This document shows positions 36,801-47,313 of a stretch of DNA of 64,000 bases, one piece after another. The stretch lies in NCBI RefSeq assembly GCF_030915405.1, contig NZ_CP133262.1, positions 3,348,001-3,412,000 of the forward strand. The letters are read 5' to 3'. Source of the stretch: Neobacillus nitrireducens. Its GTDB lineage: Bacteria > Bacillota > Bacilli > Bacillales > Cytobacillaceae. Position numbers and translations under genes: made by a program. Numbering within the stretch: the first letter of the stretch is position 1; each line of letters opens with the position of its first letter. A model generated the notes under the pieces. The model saw nothing but the letters and a program-made list of their open reading frames with translations. It was not told the origin of the DNA and did no database searches.

Positions 36801-37131
36801 GTATTATGAAATGAAAAAGCATACCGGTGAATTACCGATTATTGGCGTGAATACGTATTTGAACCCGAATCCTCCGTCTGCGGAAGATGTCAATAATATG
36901 GAAATCGCCCGTGCATCTTATGAAGAGAAGGAATTGCAGATTCATAATTTACAGTCCTTCCAAGAAAGTCATGCAGCAGTTTCCGGGGAAGCGTTGAAGC
37001 GCTTGAAAGCAGCAGCTGTCAACAATGGCAATATTTTTGGAGAATTAATGGAAACCGTAAAGGTCGCCAGCCTCGGGCAAATAACAAGAGCCCTCTATGA
37101 AGTGGGCGGACAATATAGACGGAATATGTAA
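33883..37131 (+). CDS. icmF: Fused isobutyryl-CoA mutase IcmF
   Basis: A 1082-residue adenosylcobalamin enzyme that interconverts isobutyryl-CoA and n-butyryl-CoA. Three parts in order: B12-binding domain with the cobalt-ligand His in [15 protein letters not shown] (His22); a MeaB-type G-protein chaperone with P-loop [13 protein letters not shown] near 202-214 and [18 protein letters not shown]; and the mutase barrel from about residue 520, with [15 protein letters not shown] and [13 protein letters not shown]. The G domain guards cofactor loading. Start at ATG 33883 after AGGGGG; the open frame starts 11 codons earlier without support. It closes the operon; no other B12 enzyme is in the window. 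Confidence 0.95.
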   Translation: MGNYQPKHHIRFVTASSLFDGHDASINIMRRILQASGAEVIHLGHNRSVEEVVNAAIQEDVQGIAISSYQGGHVEYFKYMYDLLKEKGAPNIRIFGGGGGVIIPREIDELHEYGISWIFSPEDGRRMGLQGMINRMLEECDFATVPLDVAEQMEKLPTGDVNAVAKLITLAELHVDKRNEAAATVEQVLDQVKSLEKRIPVVGITGTGGAGKSSLTDELIRRFINELPDKKVAILSVDPTKQKTGGALLGDRIRMNAIFSPNVYMRSLATRHSKSELSLAINDAVAVTKAAGFDLVIVETSGIGQGDAEITEICDVSLYVMTSEFGAPSQLEKIDMIDFADLIVINKFERKGSEDAKRQVQKQYQRSHMLFEKEIDEMPVYGTIASQFNDPGTNALFAALVEKVNDKMGTGWLTSFSKNALVEKQNVIIPTDRRYYLREISETVRGYHKKAEEQANIARRLFQLEGAIEAVKEQSEVIAALESVKQETEARLTPESRKILDGWSKTREAYSGDKFVTRIRDKEIITVLRSKSLSGLDIPKVVLPKYKDYGEILRWVYEENVPGAFPYTAGVFPFKREGEDPKRQFAGEGPPERTNRRFHYLSKDDSAKRLSTAFDSVTLYGSDPDYRPDIFGKIGESGVNVCTLDDMKKLYDGFDLCHPSTSVSMTINGPAPIILAMFMNTAIDQQVQRKEAELGRVLTVEEFAEVRAYTLRTVRGTVQADILKEDQGQNTCIFSTEFALRMMGDIQQYFIDHQVRNYYSVSISGYHIAEAGANPISQLAFTLSNGFTYVEYYLSRGMKIDDFAPNLSFFFSNGLDPEYTVIGRVARRIWATVMRNKYGANERSQKLKYHVQTSGRSLHAQEIDFNDIRTTLQALMALQDNCNSLHTNAYDEAITTPTEESVRRAMAIQMIITKEHGLSKNENPLQGSFIVEELTDLVEEAVLQEFERLNDRGGVLGSMETQYQRGKIQDESMYYEMKKHTGELPIIGVNTYLNPNPPSAEDVNNMEIARASYEEKELQIHNLQSFQESHAAVSGEALKRLKAAAVNNGNIFGELMETVKVASLGQITRALYEVGGQYRRNM

Positions 37132-37136
37132 AATAG

Positions 37137-37179
37137 GGTGTCAGGCACCATGTGAATATTTCACATGGTGCCTGACACC
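37137..37179. repeat. Second composite palindrome of the GGTGTCAGGCACC family
   Basis: GGTGTCAGGCACC (37137-37149), inner ATGTGAATATTTCACAT, then GGTGCCTGACACC (37167-37179). Begins 5 bases after the icmF stop codon and may serve as its terminator though the T tail (ATTTTTG) is short. Compare 14959-15002. Confidence 0.88.
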
Positions 37180-37280
37180 AATTTTTGTAATAAATCTTTT
37201 TTTATGAGATATTAAATTTTGCGTGAATCTTATATAATGATTTAGCGTACATATTCCGAGAGATTTGGGCAGGTGAGCAA

Positions 37281-37478
37281 ATGAAGTTAACTCATATTTT
37301 GTTGGTTTTAATTGTTTGTGCCTGGCCATTAAATTATCTCTATCAACGTCAGTTAGGTGCAATCTCGTTTCTGCTGCTAGCAATCTTTTTTCTAATGATA
37401 TCTATGAAAGAGATGAAAAAGCTGAAGCATGCCGAGAAAAATGATAGTGAAAAGGCTCATCCGCAAAAATTCAAGTGA
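37281..37478 (+). CDS. Small membrane protein of unknown function
   Basis: A 65-residue protein. Two hydrophobic stretches, ILLVLIVCAWPLNYLYQ and LGAISFLLLAIFFLMIS, then a basic/polar tail (KEMKKLKHAEKNDSEKAH). CAGGTGAG lies 5-8 bases before the ATG, which supports translation. I do not recognise the family. It sits alone between icmF and rpoE. Confidence 0.55.
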   Translation: MKLTHILLVLIVCAWPLNYLYQRQLGAISFLLLAIFFLMISMKEMKKLKHAEKNDSEKAHPQKFK

Positions 37479-37544
37479 AACAACGGATAGCACTAGCATA
37501 AACCGGAAGAATTTGTTTATAATGAAGAATATGTATTTTTTAAA

Positions 37545-37589
37545 GGAAAAGCGGAAGCGCCCGTTTGGCGCTGGAGCTGGACAATTCTC
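37545..37589. repeat. Shortened AAGCGGAAGCG repeat upstream of rpoE
   Basis: GGAAAAGCGGAAGCGCCCGTTT to GGAGCTGGACAATTCTC (quoted in part), with hairpin arms GCGCC / GGCGC. Same ends as 19041-19099. Confidence 0.75.
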
Positions 37590-37671
37590 AAGTTTATATG
37601 AATTCAACGGTCTTGATAGGTCCGTTAATCACTCATTTAAGAGTGTTAAATAGAGAAAGGAAGTGCCCAAA

Positions 37672-38247
37672 TTGAGTTTAGCACAATACTCAAAAGAGGA
37701 ATTACAAGAGTTTTCCCTTATGGAAATGGCTTTTGAATTTTTGAAAAATAGTAAACAACCGATCGCCTTTGGTGATTTAGTAAAGGAAATTAAGAAGGCG
37801 GCAGGGATTTCTGAGCAAGAGATTCAATCAAGACTCGCACAGTTTTATACCGACATCAATGTAGATGGCCGTTTCCTTTCATTAGGAAGCAATCGCTGGG
37901 GACTTCGTGTTTGGTATCCAGTCGATACAGCTGAGGAGGAAGTTGTCACAGTTGTGAAACCTAAGAAGAAAAAGGCGAAGAAGGTTGTCGATGAAGAAGA
38001 ACTCGAAGACTTCGATGACGTGGATGAGATTGAGGATGACTTTGATGACTTTGACGATGAAGATGATCTGCTTGATGATGAAGAGGATCTGGATATCGAC
38101 GAAGTGGATGAGTTTGATGATGACGATGATGATGACGTCATTGAGGATGAGCTTGAAATTGACTTAGATGAAGAAGATGATGACCTCGATGATGATCTTG
38201 AGGAAGAAGAAGTATTTGATGAAGAGGAAGATGTCGAAAAAGATTAA
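37672..38247 (+). CDS. rpoE: RNA polymerase delta subunit RpoE
   Basis: A 191-residue protein. The N-terminal domain SLAQYSKEELQEFSLMEMAF to RFLSLGSNRWGLRVWYP (residues 2-85) binds RNA polymerase. A lysine-rich stretch KPKKKKAKK follows, then an extreme Asp/Glu tail of about 90 residues. Delta helps RNA polymerase recycle and increases sensitivity to initiating nucleotide concentration. Start at TTG 37672, 8 bases after AAAGGAAG, matching the family N-terminus; GTG 37663 is too close. pyrG follows, as in B. subtilis. The tail is repetitive DNA and its minus strand shows a spurious Ser-rich open frame. Confidence 0.93.
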   Translation: MSLAQYSKEELQEFSLMEMAFEFLKNSKQPIAFGDLVKEIKKAAGISEQEIQSRLAQFYTDINVDGRFLSLGSNRWGLRVWYPVDTAEEEVVTVVKPKKKKAKKVVDEEELEDFDDVDEIEDDFDDFDDEDDLLDDEEDLDIDEVDEFDDDDDDDVIEDELEIDLDEEDDDLDDDLEEEEVFDEEEDVEKD

Positions 38248-38252
38248 TCGAC

Positions 38253-38281
38253 TTGACTTTTTTGTCGTGCCCTTGTAGAAT
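38253..38281 (+). promoter_or_regulatory. pyrG promoter (sigma-A)
   Basis: TTGACT, 17-base spacer, TAGAAT. Transcription should begin at G 38289, giving the 5' end GGGCTCC required for CTP-sensing reiterative initiation. Confidence 0.88.
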
Positions 38282-38288
38282 CTTTTTT

Positions 38289-38360
38289 GGGCTCCTTAAA
38301 AAGGACGATACGTTATTTACTTACAATTACGCTCCCTACCAAAAGTAGGCGGGCGTTTTT
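38289..38360 (+). promoter_or_regulatory. pyrG CTP-responsive attenuator leader
   Basis: The transcript starts GGGCTCC. At 38329-38356 an attenuator hairpin is formed by ACGC-TCC-CTAC and GTAG-GCGG-GCGT followed by six T. The 5' arm contains a C/U-rich run (GCTCCCTACC) that extra G residues added at initiation under low CTP could pair with, preventing termination. This matches the mechanism known in B. subtilis pyrG. Confidence 0.85.
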
Positions 38361-38446
38361 TATTGTTCAAAATTTTATTCGAGCGTAAGGAAAATATTTT
38401 TTTACAAAAACCCTTAAACCAACTGAATAATGTACAAACTGTATAA

Positions 38447-40057
<1,611 letters not shown>

Positions 40058-40068
40058 GATAGTTGGGC

Positions 40069-40101
40069 AGGACCAGTCTAGTTGGCTGGTCCTGTTTTTT
40101 T
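40069..40101 (+). terminator. Terminator after pyrG
   Basis: CAGGACCAG / CTGGTCCTG perfect stem, eight-base loop, seven T. Confidence 0.92.
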
Positions 40102-40171
40102 ATTTTTTGATGTAAAATCAACAAGCCAGTTTCACATAATTACCGGTATGGTTTTCCAGATATTGTCTAAT

Positions 40172-40265
40172 TGTACAAAACCCCTCAAAAAATGAACAAA
40201 AGTATATAAAAATGGTACAAAACGATTCGAAAAATGAACAAAAGGACCCCGAAATTGTACAAAAC
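40172..40265. repeat. Array of five 10-bp motifs at exact 21-bp period (TGTACAAAAC type)
   Basis: Units at 40172, 40193, 40214, 40235 and 40256: TGTACAAAAC, TGAACAAAAG, GGTACAAAAC, TGAACAAAAG, TGTACAAAAC. Preceded by ATTGTCTAAT. It lies between the pyrG terminator and the ywjG terminator. Confidence 0.9.
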
Positions 40266-40320
40266 CCTCCCAAAGTCGTACCTTCCAAAGAATACCCCCC
40301 GGGAAATAATCCAGGGCAAT

Positions 40321-40346
40321 AAAAAAACAGGGCTCAGCACCCTGTT
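40321..40346 (-). terminator. Terminator of ywjG
   Basis: AACAGGG / CCCTGTT stem touching the ywjG stop codon, with seven A on the plus strand giving the U tail. Confidence 0.8.
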
Positions 40347-40852
40347 TACTCTTCATATTCAGCTAAAATCTCCTCAATAGTAAATTTCAAGCCGTAATAA
40401 ACAAATAACGCCGCCATCGACGACGGATATCCATAGCGATTTCCTTCATCATCCGGAAGCAAGCCTTTCGTCAATCGCATATCTATCACAACATCCGCTA
40501 ATTCAAGCAATTCCTCACCCTCAGGAACCGAGGTAGTCACCGCCACAAACGGAATCGCCTTTTCCCGAAGCTGCCTCGCCACCTCAAGCGCAGTTTCATC
40601 CGTGGAATAACGGGTGAATATCAACACGCGGTCAGCATCCGTCAATTCCTTAGTCCCGTTGAGAATCTTCACATTTTTAAAAGGCTCCGCACCTTCCATG
40701 GCTTCATACTCTACCGCCTTCATTTCCTTTGTGGCAAAAATATATATTGAGCCTTGGGCAAGCAAGCGAGCCCCGTCCTCAAAGGCATAATCTTCTTTTT
40801 CCTCAATCCGCTTCAACAGGCCGGTTACCTGAGTCGTAAACATTTTTAACAT
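40346..40852 (-). CDS. ywjG: DUF2529 protein YwjG
   Basis: A 168-residue soluble protein with a SIS/sugar-isomerase-like alpha/beta pattern: LKMFTTQVTGLLKRIEEKE, ARLLAQGSIYIFATKEM, then VLIFTRYSTDETALEVARQL and PFVAVTTSVP. The family (DUF2529) has no assigned function. Start at ATG 40850-40852 with AAGGAGGG 5 bases upstream; 51 hydrophobic codons before it in the open frame lack a ribosome binding site. It is divergent from spo0F, as in B. subtilis. Confidence 0.88.
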   Translation of the reverse strand: MLKMFTTQVTGLLKRIEEKEDYAFEDGARLLAQGSIYIFATKEMKAVEYEAMEGAEPFKNVKILNGTKELTDADRVLIFTRYSTDETALEVARQLREKAIPFVAVTTSVPEGEELLELADVVIDMRLTKGLLPDDEGNRYGYPSSMAALFVYYGLKFTIEEILAEYEE

Positions 40853-41020
40853 AAAAACCCTCCTTTTCACCCTCTTATTATATGTGATTTTTCGATATTG
40901 CAAAAATAAAAGAAAAATATCAAAATATCTGCAGGAGAATATCGCTTCAATCAAGAAATATAACAAGTGATAGATAGTTGGATAAAATAAAGCAATAATA
41001 AACAAGGAAGAGGTGGAGTT

Positions 41021-41392
41021 ATGAAAGAAAAAATTTTAATCGTTGATGATCAGTTTGGCATTCGGATTTTATTAAATGAGGTATTTCAAAAAGAGGGGTA
41101 TCAGACCTTCCAGGCGGCCAATGGCATTCAGGCACTTGAAATTGTTACCAAACATGACCCTGACCTAGTCCTATTGGATATGCAAATACCTGGAATGGAC
41201 GGAATTGAAATTTTAAAACGAATGAAAGTAATTGATCCGAACATCCGTGTGATTATTATGACAGCCTACGGCGAGTTAGATATGATCCAAGAAGCAAAAG
41301 ACCTTGGCGCGATTACTCATTTTGCCAAGCCGTTTGACATTGATGATATTCGGGCAGCCGTTCGAAAACACATCCCTCAAAAGATGAATTAA
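41021..41392 (+). CDS. spo0F: Sporulation response regulator Spo0F
   Basis: A 123-residue single-domain receiver. Acidic pocket DD in ILIVDDQFG (residues 10-11), phosphorylation Asp in [13 protein letters not shown] (Asp54), Thr in [11 protein letters not shown] (near 82) and Lys in [10 protein letters not shown] (near 104). It receives phosphate from sporulation kinases and passes it to Spo0B in the phosphorelay. AGAGGTGG precedes the ATG. The position between ywjG and fbaA matches B. subtilis. I did not find a confident Spo0A or sigma-H site by eye. Confidence 0.96.
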   Translation: MKEKILIVDDQFGIRILLNEVFQKEGYQTFQAANGIQALEIVTKHDPDLVLLDMQIPGMDGIEILKRMKVIDPNIRVIIMTAYGELDMIQEAKDLGAITHFAKPFDIDDIRAAVRKHIPQKMN

Positions 41393-41637
41393 CGTTATTT
41401 TTTTATAAAAAACATAAGAACTGTGAAAATAGGTAATTGGGCACGCTTTCATTATGACAGTTTATAAAACTGCGGTTTTTTAATGGCATTTCGAACCTTG
41501 GTTTGATATGATACATATGAACTTTTTACTGGCGACTTATCTTTTTCAAGTGATACATAATCCGTAAAATTGAGGGAAAACCTTAATATGGAAGGCCTTT
41601 TTGAAAAGATAGCGACCTAAACTAAGGAGGAAGAGAA

Positions 41638-42495
41638 ATGCCATTAGTTTCAATGAAAGAGATGCTCATCAAAGCAAAAGCAGAGGGCTATGCGGTTGGG
41701 CAATTCAACTTAAATAACCTGGAGTTTACACAAGCAATTCTTCAAGCTGCCCAAGCTGAAAACTCACCAGTGATCCTTGGAGTATCTGAAGGTGCTGCTC
41801 GTTATATGTCTGGCTTCAAAACAGTTGTAAAAATGGTTGAAGGCTTAATGGAAGATTTGAAAGTGACTGTTCCAGTAGCAATTCACCTTGACCATGGTTC
41901 AAGCTTTGAAAAGTGTAAAGAAGCGATTGATGCAGGCTTCACATCTGTTATGATCGATGCTTCGCACCACTCATTTGAGGAAAATATTGAAATTACTTCT
42001 AAAGTTGTCGACTACGCACATTCAAAAGGTGTCTCTGTAGAAGCGGAATTAGGAACTGTTGGCGGCCAAGAAGACGATGTTATCGCTGAAGGCGTCATTT
42101 ACGCAGATCCAAAAGAATGTGAAGAACTTGTAAAACGCACAGGTATTGACTGCCTTGCACCTGCATTAGGTTCTGTTCACGGTCCTTACAAAGGCGAACC
42201 AAACCTTGGTTTCAAGGAAATGGAAGAAATCGGCAACATTACTGGTCTTCCATTAGTCCTTCACGGTGGAACTGGAATCCCAACAAAGGATATCCAACAA
42301 TCGGTTTCACTTGGAACAGCGAAAATCAATGTTAACACAGAAAACCAAATCACATCTGCCAAAGCTGTTCGTGAAGCTTTAGCTGCAAAGCCAGAAGAAT
42401 ATGATCCACGTAAATATTTAGGACCTGCTCGCGAAGCAATCAAAGAGACTGTTATTGGTAAAATCCGCGAATTTGGTTCTGCAGGCAAAGCCTAA
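41638..42495 (+). CDS. fbaA: Class II fructose-bisphosphate aldolase FbaA
   Basis: A 285-residue zinc aldolase of glycolysis and gluconeogenesis. Zinc/catalytic residues: Asp-His in [12 protein letters not shown] (near 83), His in [12 protein letters not shown] (near 180), His in [10 protein letters not shown] (near 208), and the phosphate-binding KINVNTENQ (near 230). AAGGAGGA lies about 6 bases upstream. In B. subtilis a transaldolase gene follows; here murA2 is next, so tal is not at this place. Confidence 0.95.
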   Translation: MPLVSMKEMLIKAKAEGYAVGQFNLNNLEFTQAILQAAQAENSPVILGVSEGAARYMSGFKTVVKMVEGLMEDLKVTVPVAIHLDHGSSFEKCKEAIDAGFTSVMIDASHHSFEENIEITSKVVDYAHSKGVSVEAELGTVGGQEDDVIAEGVIYADPKECEELVKRTGIDCLAPALGSVHGPYKGEPNLGFKEMEEIGNITGLPLVLHGGTGIPTKDIQQSVSLGTAKINVNTENQITSAKAVREALAAKPEEYDPRKYLGPAREAIKETVIGKIREFGSAGKA

Positions 42496-42564
42496 GACTT
42501 AAGATACGGGAAAGATGTCGAATGTCTAATCGCATTTCATCTTTGTCCCAGTTATGATAAAATG

Positions 42565-42592
42565 AAACCGTCCTTACGTAAAAGGGCGGTTT
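42565..42592. terminator. Hairpin in the fbaA-murA2 space
   Basis: AAACCGTCCTT / AAGGGCGGTTT stem without a clear T run; possible terminator. The rest of this 370-base space is A/T-rich, with no gene seen. Confidence 0.5.
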
Positions 42593-42865
42593 CCGTCTGT
42601 TAAGAGAAAATTGAAAATTTAGTCGAAAATACGGGAGATAAACAAATTTCAAAAAGGGATTGAAGGCTCCTTGAAAGATTGGAATTCCTGTAAATAAGCA
42701 TAATTTTCCAGTTTTGTGTAAAAAAATTTCAATTGCCATACTTGAAAATAGAATTTTGGTGTAAACTAAAGGATAGACAAGCTGTCGGATTTTGACTATT
42801 CATGTTGGAAAAATATACCTAGAGCCTCATTTAGTAATAAGGAAGGGCTTAGAAGGGAGTCGGAA

Positions 42866-44152
42866 ATGGAAAAACTTAAAATTGCGGGTGGCTATCCGTT
42901 AAAGGGAACCGTTCGGATAAGCGGTGCGAAGAATAGTGCAGTCGCGTTAATTCCAGCAACAATTTTAGCGGAATCACCAGTGACAATTGAGGGATTGCCG
43001 GACATTTCAGACGTTGCGATTTTGAAGGATCTCCTTGAAGAAATCGGCGGAAAAGTCCAGCTCTCGGAAAATGATATGACGGTCGACCCATCAACGATGA
43101 TTTCCATGCCTCTGCCAAACGGGAAAGTAAAAAAGCTCCGTGCTTCTTATTACTTAATGGGTGCGATGCTCGGCCGGTTTAAAAAGGCAGTTATTGGCTT
43201 ACCTGGCGGCTGTCATTTAGGTCCAAGACCGATTGATCAACATATCAAAGGCTTCGAAGCACTTGGGGCCCAAATCACCAATGAACAAGGTGCGATTTAT
43301 CTGCGGGCGGATGAGCTTCGCGGTGCACGTATTTATCTCGATGTCGTCAGCGTAGGAGCAACGATTAATATTATGTTGGCAGCGGTTCGGGCTAAAGGCC
43401 GGACGGTGATTGAAAATGCGGCGAAGGAACCTGAAATCATTGACGTCGCAACGCTGTTAACGAGTATGGGTGCAAAAATTAAAGGGGCAGGGACGGACGT
43501 CATCCGTATTGATGGGGTCGATTCACTCCATGGCTGCCGCCATACGATTATTCCAGACCGAATCGAAGCTGGTACCTATATGATTTTAGGAGCTGCCGTT
43601 GGTGAAGGCGTGTTAATCGACAACGTCATCCCGCAGCATTTAGAATCATTAATTGCCAAGCTACGTGAAATGGGTGTCCGCGTCGAGTCGGGCGATGATC
43701 AAGTGTTTGTCGATGGGTCAACCAAACTAAAGGCTGTCGACATCAAAACGCTCGTTTATCCGGGTTTTCCAACCGACCTTCAGCAACCGTTTACATCCCT
43801 TTTAACAAAGGCATCGGGCTCAAGTGTCGTGACCGATACCATTTATGGTGCCCGTTTTAAACATATCGATGAACTAAGAAGAATGAATGCCAATATTAAA
43901 GTGGAAGGGCGCTCAGCAATTATTAACGGCCCGATTCAGCTTCAAGGTGCCAAAGTAAAAGCAAGCGACCTCCGGGCTGGCGCAGCGCTGGTGATTGCTG
44001 GTTTAATTGCCGAAGGAATTACCGAAGTAACTGGCCTCGAGCACATTGACCGCGGCTACAGTGACCTCGTCGGGAAATTAAACGGACTCGGCGCGACAAT
44101 TTGGCGCGAAGCGTTAACAAAAGAAGAAGTCGAACAAATGAAGAATACGTAG
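42866..44152 (+). CDS. murAB: UDP-N-acetylglucosamine 1-carboxyvinyltransferase, MurA2 type
   Basis: A 428-residue enzyme for the first committed step of peptidoglycan synthesis. It has Lys22 in [13 protein letters not shown] and the active Cys of the flexible loop in [16 protein letters not shown] (near 116), the residue attacked by fosfomycin. [13 protein letters not shown] and [12 protein letters not shown] are also conserved. Bacilli carry two murA genes; the place next to fbaA and glpX marks this as the murAB (murZ) copy. AGAAGGGAG lies about 8 bases before ATG. Confidence 0.94.
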   Translation: MEKLKIAGGYPLKGTVRISGAKNSAVALIPATILAESPVTIEGLPDISDVAILKDLLEEIGGKVQLSENDMTVDPSTMISMPLPNGKVKKLRASYYLMGAMLGRFKKAVIGLPGGCHLGPRPIDQHIKGFEALGAQITNEQGAIYLRADELRGARIYLDVVSVGATINIMLAAVRAKGRTVIENAAKEPEIIDVATLLTSMGAKIKGAGTDVIRIDGVDSLHGCRHTIIPDRIEAGTYMILGAAVGEGVLIDNVIPQHLESLIAKLREMGVRVESGDDQVFVDGSTKLKAVDIKTLVYPGFPTDLQQPFTSLLTKASGSSVVTDTIYGARFKHIDELRRMNANIKVEGRSAIINGPIQLQGAKVKASDLRAGAALVIAGLIAEGITEVTGLEHIDRGYSDLVGKLNGLGATIWREALTKEEVEQMKNT

Positions 44153-44201
44153 ACAGAGAAGTTCGGGAGATAAACAATCGACATAGGGGAGAGGGAGACC
44201 G

Positions 44202-45164
44202 ATGGAAAGAAGTTTAACGATGGAACTAGTCCGTGTCACCGAAGCTGCAGCACTAGCTTCAGCCCGTTGGATGGGACGCGGGAAAAAGGATGAAGCCGAT
44301 GGTGCAGCTACTTCGGCCATGCGCGATGTGTTTGACACCGTGCCAATGAAGGGAACCGTTGTCATTGGTGAAGGGGAAATGGATGAAGCGCCGATGCTTT
44401 ATATTGGTGAAAAATTGGGGACAGGTTATGGTCCGCGTGTAGACGTGGCCGTTGACCCGCTCGAAGGCACCAATATTTTAGCATCAGGCGGCTGGAACGC
44501 TTTGGCAGTGCTTGCGATTGCCGATCATGGCAACCTTCTTCATGCTCCTGATATGTACATGGAAAAAATTGCGGTGGGTCCAGAAGCTGTCGGACATATT
44601 GATATCAATGCTTCTGTTTTGGACAACCTAAAGGCTGTGGCTAAAGCGAAGAATAAGGATATTGAGGATGTCGTGGCGACTGTCTTAAATCGTGAGCGCC
44701 ATGCGCATATCATTGCTCAGCTTCGTGAAGCCGGAGCGAGAATCAAGTTAATTAATGACGGGGACGTGGCAGGTGCGATTAATACCGCCTTTGACAACAC
44801 CGGCGTTGATATTCTCTTTGGTTCCGGTGGTGCCCCTGAAGGCGTTCTGTCTGCCGTGGCCTTGAAATGTCTTGGCGGTGAGATCATCGGTAAACTATTG
44901 CCGCAAAATGATGCAGAACTTGAGCGCTGCATCAAAATGGGACTCGATGTCAATCGTGTCCTAAGGATGGAGGACCTTGTCAAAGGGGATGACGCCATTT
45001 TTGCTGCAACTGGGATTACCGACGGAGAATTGCTGCGCGGTGTCCAATTTAAAGGATCCTACGGTTCGACCCACTCAATCGTTATGCGTGCCAAATCAGG
45101 CACCGTTCGCTTTGTCGAAGGTCGTCACAGCTTAAAGAAAAAACCTCATTTAGTGATTAAATAG
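44202..45164 (+). CDS. glpX: Class II fructose-1,6-bisphosphatase GlpX
   Basis: A 320-residue Li-sensitive FBPase of gluconeogenesis. Metal-site residues: [15 protein letters not shown] (near 53) and [14 protein letters not shown] (near 85). [22 protein letters not shown] near 205 is typical. It starts with [32 protein letters not shown] precedes the ATG by about 7 bases. With fbaA and murA2 it forms the ywj metabolic block; opposing steps of sugar metabolism thus sit together. Confidence 0.95.
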   Translation: MERSLTMELVRVTEAAALASARWMGRGKKDEADGAATSAMRDVFDTVPMKGTVVIGEGEMDEAPMLYIGEKLGTGYGPRVDVAVDPLEGTNILASGGWNALAVLAIADHGNLLHAPDMYMEKIAVGPEAVGHIDINASVLDNLKAVAKAKNKDIEDVVATVLNRERHAHIIAQLREAGARIKLINDGDVAGAINTAFDNTGVDILFGSGGAPEGVLSAVALKCLGGEIIGKLLPQNDAELERCIKMGLDVNRVLRMEDLVKGDDAIFAATGITDGELLRGVQFKGSYGSTHSIVMRAKSGTVRFVEGRHSLKKKPHLVIK

Positions 45165-45185
45165 ATACAGCCAAAAACGGATGCC

Positions 45186-45238
45186 GGTGTCAGGCACCGA
45201 TAGTAGACTAGGGTGTGCAGATTTGCACAGTCTAGTCT
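45186..45238 (+). repeat. GGTGTCAGGCACC unit followed by a strong hairpin after glpX
   Basis: GGTGTCAGGCACC at 45186-45198, then AGACTAG..TGTGCA / TGCACA..CTAGTCT (45205-45238). The hairpin may end glpX transcription, though its T tail is poor. Confidence 0.7.
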
Positions 45239-45478
45239 CTTAAATTAAAAAACTCCTATAACTCAGGTTAGGAATTTTGAACGAACTCCTTCTCAGAAAA
45301 AATTCCCAATGAATGAAAATAGAAAAATAAGTTGATTAATTTTTTGCATAGAGGGTAAAATAGTAATTGTTTTATGCATTATTTCTGCAATTCTATTCAT
45401 TTCTTGTCTACTTCTATCAAAATCCTCAGGCTCTCTTAATTAATATCAGATTGAAAAAAATAAAAGTGTGGTGCACAA
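45239..45478 (+). promoter_or_regulatory. rho leader with a C-rich, G-poor stretch
   Basis: From about 45376 to 45450 the plus strand is rich in TC/CT and nearly free of G (TTCTTGTCTACTTCTATC, then AATCCTCAGGCTCTC), the composition of a Rho-loading site. In B. subtilis rho is autoregulated in its leader, so this may serve the same role. Inference from composition. Confidence 0.4.
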
Positions 45479-46744
45479 ATGGACTTAACAATTTCAAGTT
45501 TAGAAGGTATGAAGCTGAAGGAACTTTATGAGCTTGCTCGTGAATATAAAGTGACCTATTACAGCAAATTAACAAAAAAAGAATTAATTTTTGCCATCCT
45601 GAAATCCCGTGCGGAACAGCAGGGCTATTTTTTCATGGAAGGCGTCCTAGAAATCATCCAATCAGAAGGATTTGGATTCTTACGGCCAATTAATTACTCA
45701 CCAAGCTCAGAGGATATTTACATTTCTGCTTCGCAAATCCGCCGCTTCGACCTCCGTAATGGAGATAAAGTTTCCGGTAAAGTACGACCACCAAAAGAGA
45801 ATGAGCGCTATTATGGACTTTTGCATGTAGAGGCTGTTAACGGTGAAGATCCAGAATCCGCGAAAGAACGGGTTTATTTCCCTGGCCTCACACCCCTATA
45901 TCCAAACAGAATGATGAATCTCGAAACCACGCAAAAACATCTTTCTACGAGGATTATGGATGTGATCGCACCGGTTGGTTTTGGACAGCGTGGCTTAATC
46001 GTCGCACCGCCAAAGGCTGGTAAAACGATGCTGTTAAAAGAAATTGCGAACAGCATTACCACCAATCATCCGGAAGTAGAATTAATCATGCTGTTAATCG
46101 ACGAACGTCCAGAAGAAGTGACCGACATCGAGCGTTCAGTTGCCGGTGACGTCGTTAGTTCGACATTTGATGAAGTACCGGAAAACCATATTAAAGTGGC
46201 TGAATTGGTCCTTGACCGTGCGATGCGTTTGGTCGAGCACAAACGTGATGTGGTTATCCTGATGGATAGTATCACCCGTCTGGCTCGTGCCTATAACCTC
46301 GTGATTCCTCCAAGCGGCCGGACTCTTTCTGGTGGTATTGACCCAGCAGCCTTCCACCGTCCGAAGCGTTTCTTCGGGGCTGCTCGTAATATCGAAGAGG
46401 GCGGAAGCTTGACGATTCTTGCCACTGCGCTCGTCGATACCGGCTCGCGGATGGATGACGTCATTTATGAAGAATTCAAAGGGACAGGTAATATGGAACT
46501 GCACCTTGACCGTCAGCTCGCTGAGCGTCGTATTTTCCCTGCGCTTGATATCCGTCGTTCGGGAACACGGAAGGAAGAATTGCTCATTCCAAAGGACCAT
46601 TTGGATAAATTATGGGCAATCAGAAAATCAATGTCAGATTCACCAGATTTTGCTGAGCGCTTCTTGAAAAAATTAAGACAAACAAAGTCTAATGAAGAAT
46701 TCTTTGCTCAATTGGGAGAAGAGTTGAAATCAAGACGTTCGTAG
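45479..46744 (+). CDS. rho: Transcription termination factor Rho
   Basis: A 421-residue hexameric RNA helicase. The N-terminal RNA-binding domain has GFGFLRP near residue 63 and [19 protein letters not shown]. The motor domain has the P-loop [16 protein letters not shown] (near 177), [16 protein letters not shown], and the Q/R-loop region [11 protein letters not shown]. The ATG is preceded only by a weak AGTGTGGTG, so translation may be low or regulated. It precedes rpmE and tdk, as in B. subtilis. Confidence 0.95.
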   Translation: MDLTISSLEGMKLKELYELAREYKVTYYSKLTKKELIFAILKSRAEQQGYFFMEGVLEIIQSEGFGFLRPINYSPSSEDIYISASQIRRFDLRNGDKVSGKVRPPKENERYYGLLHVEAVNGEDPESAKERVYFPGLTPLYPNRMMNLETTQKHLSTRIMDVIAPVGFGQRGLIVAPPKAGKTMLLKEIANSITTNHPEVELIMLLIDERPEEVTDIERSVAGDVVSSTFDEVPENHIKVAELVLDRAMRLVEHKRDVVILMDSITRLARAYNLVIPPSGRTLSGGIDPAAFHRPKRFFGAARNIEEGGSLTILATALVDTGSRMDDVIYEEFKGTGNMELHLDRQLAERRIFPALDIRRSGTRKEELLIPKDHLDKLWAIRKSMSDSPDFAERFLKKLRQTKSNEEFFAQLGEELKSRRS

Positions 46745-46859
46745 CTACTTGGGTAAGCTGTGAAAACAAGTCCGTTCCTAGTAAGATAACTTTGGGACAA
46801 CCCTGGTAAAGGGGAGGATTATAGGTTCCATTTTAAAAAAGAAACCAACAAATCCCAAC

Positions 46860-46888
46860 TTGCCAAAAAGAGCTTTGCTTGTTATAAT
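46860..46888 (+). promoter_or_regulatory. rpmE promoter (sigma-A)
   Basis: TTGCCA, 17-base spacer, TATAAT. The leader to rpmE is about 90 bases, long enough for autoregulation by bL31, which is known in Firmicutes. Confidence 0.75.
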
Positions 46889-46984
46889 GGGTGCAGTGTG
46901 TTTTTAGTATTTCAGTACTTGTTTTTGATAGGTGCTTTATATAACTCTGTTTCGAATGATTCAGGGCGGAAGGAGATGAAAAGA

Positions 46985-47203
46985 ATGAAAGCAGGAATTC
47001 ATCCAAATTATAAAATGGTACAGGTGACTTGTGCATGCGGAAACACTTTTGAAACTGGTTCAGTGAAGAAAGAAATTCGCGTTGAAACTTGTTCAGAATG
47101 TCATCCATTCTATACTGGTCGTCAAAAATTCGCTGAAGCTGGCGGACGTGTTGACCGTTTCAACAAAAAATACGGCATCAAATCTGATATACCACAACAA
47201 TAA
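46985..47203 (+). CDS. rpmE: Ribosomal protein bL31 (zinc-binding type)
   Basis: A 72-residue large-subunit protein. [19 protein letters not shown], then [16 protein letters not shown]: all four Cys of the zinc-binding form are present (CAC near 16-18 and CSEC near 37-40), unlike the zinc-free RpmE2/YtiA paralogue used in zinc starvation. Start at ATG 46985, 9 bases after AAGGAG; ATG 46976 is too close to it. It ends in KSDIPQQ. It has its own promoter and terminator. Confidence 0.95.
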   Translation: MKAGIHPNYKMVQVTCACGNTFETGSVKKEIRVETCSECHPFYTGRQKFAEAGGRVDRFNKKYGIKSDIPQQ

Positions 47204-47214
47204 TTGTAAAAAGT

Positions 47215-47248
47215 ACAGGCAAGAAGCAATATACTTGCCTGTTTTTTA
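47215..47248 (+). terminator. Terminator after rpmE
   Basis: ACAGGCAAG / CTTGCCTGT stem and six T. Confidence 0.9.
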
Positions 47249-47313
47249 TTTAAATAAATTCAATTTTCAGGATAGATTATATACGGATTTGCTAGGAAGG
47301 AGACGCCGTCTTT

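Noticed and set aside
37845-38141. Minus-strand Ser-rich open frame
   Set aside because: Complement of the Asp/Glu codons of the rpoE tail; no independent evidence.
40132-40356. Minus-strand open frame of 74 codons with FVHF repeats
   Set aside because: The frame is open because a 21-base repeat is a multiple of three. It crosses the ywjG terminator and I see no ribosome binding site or family match.
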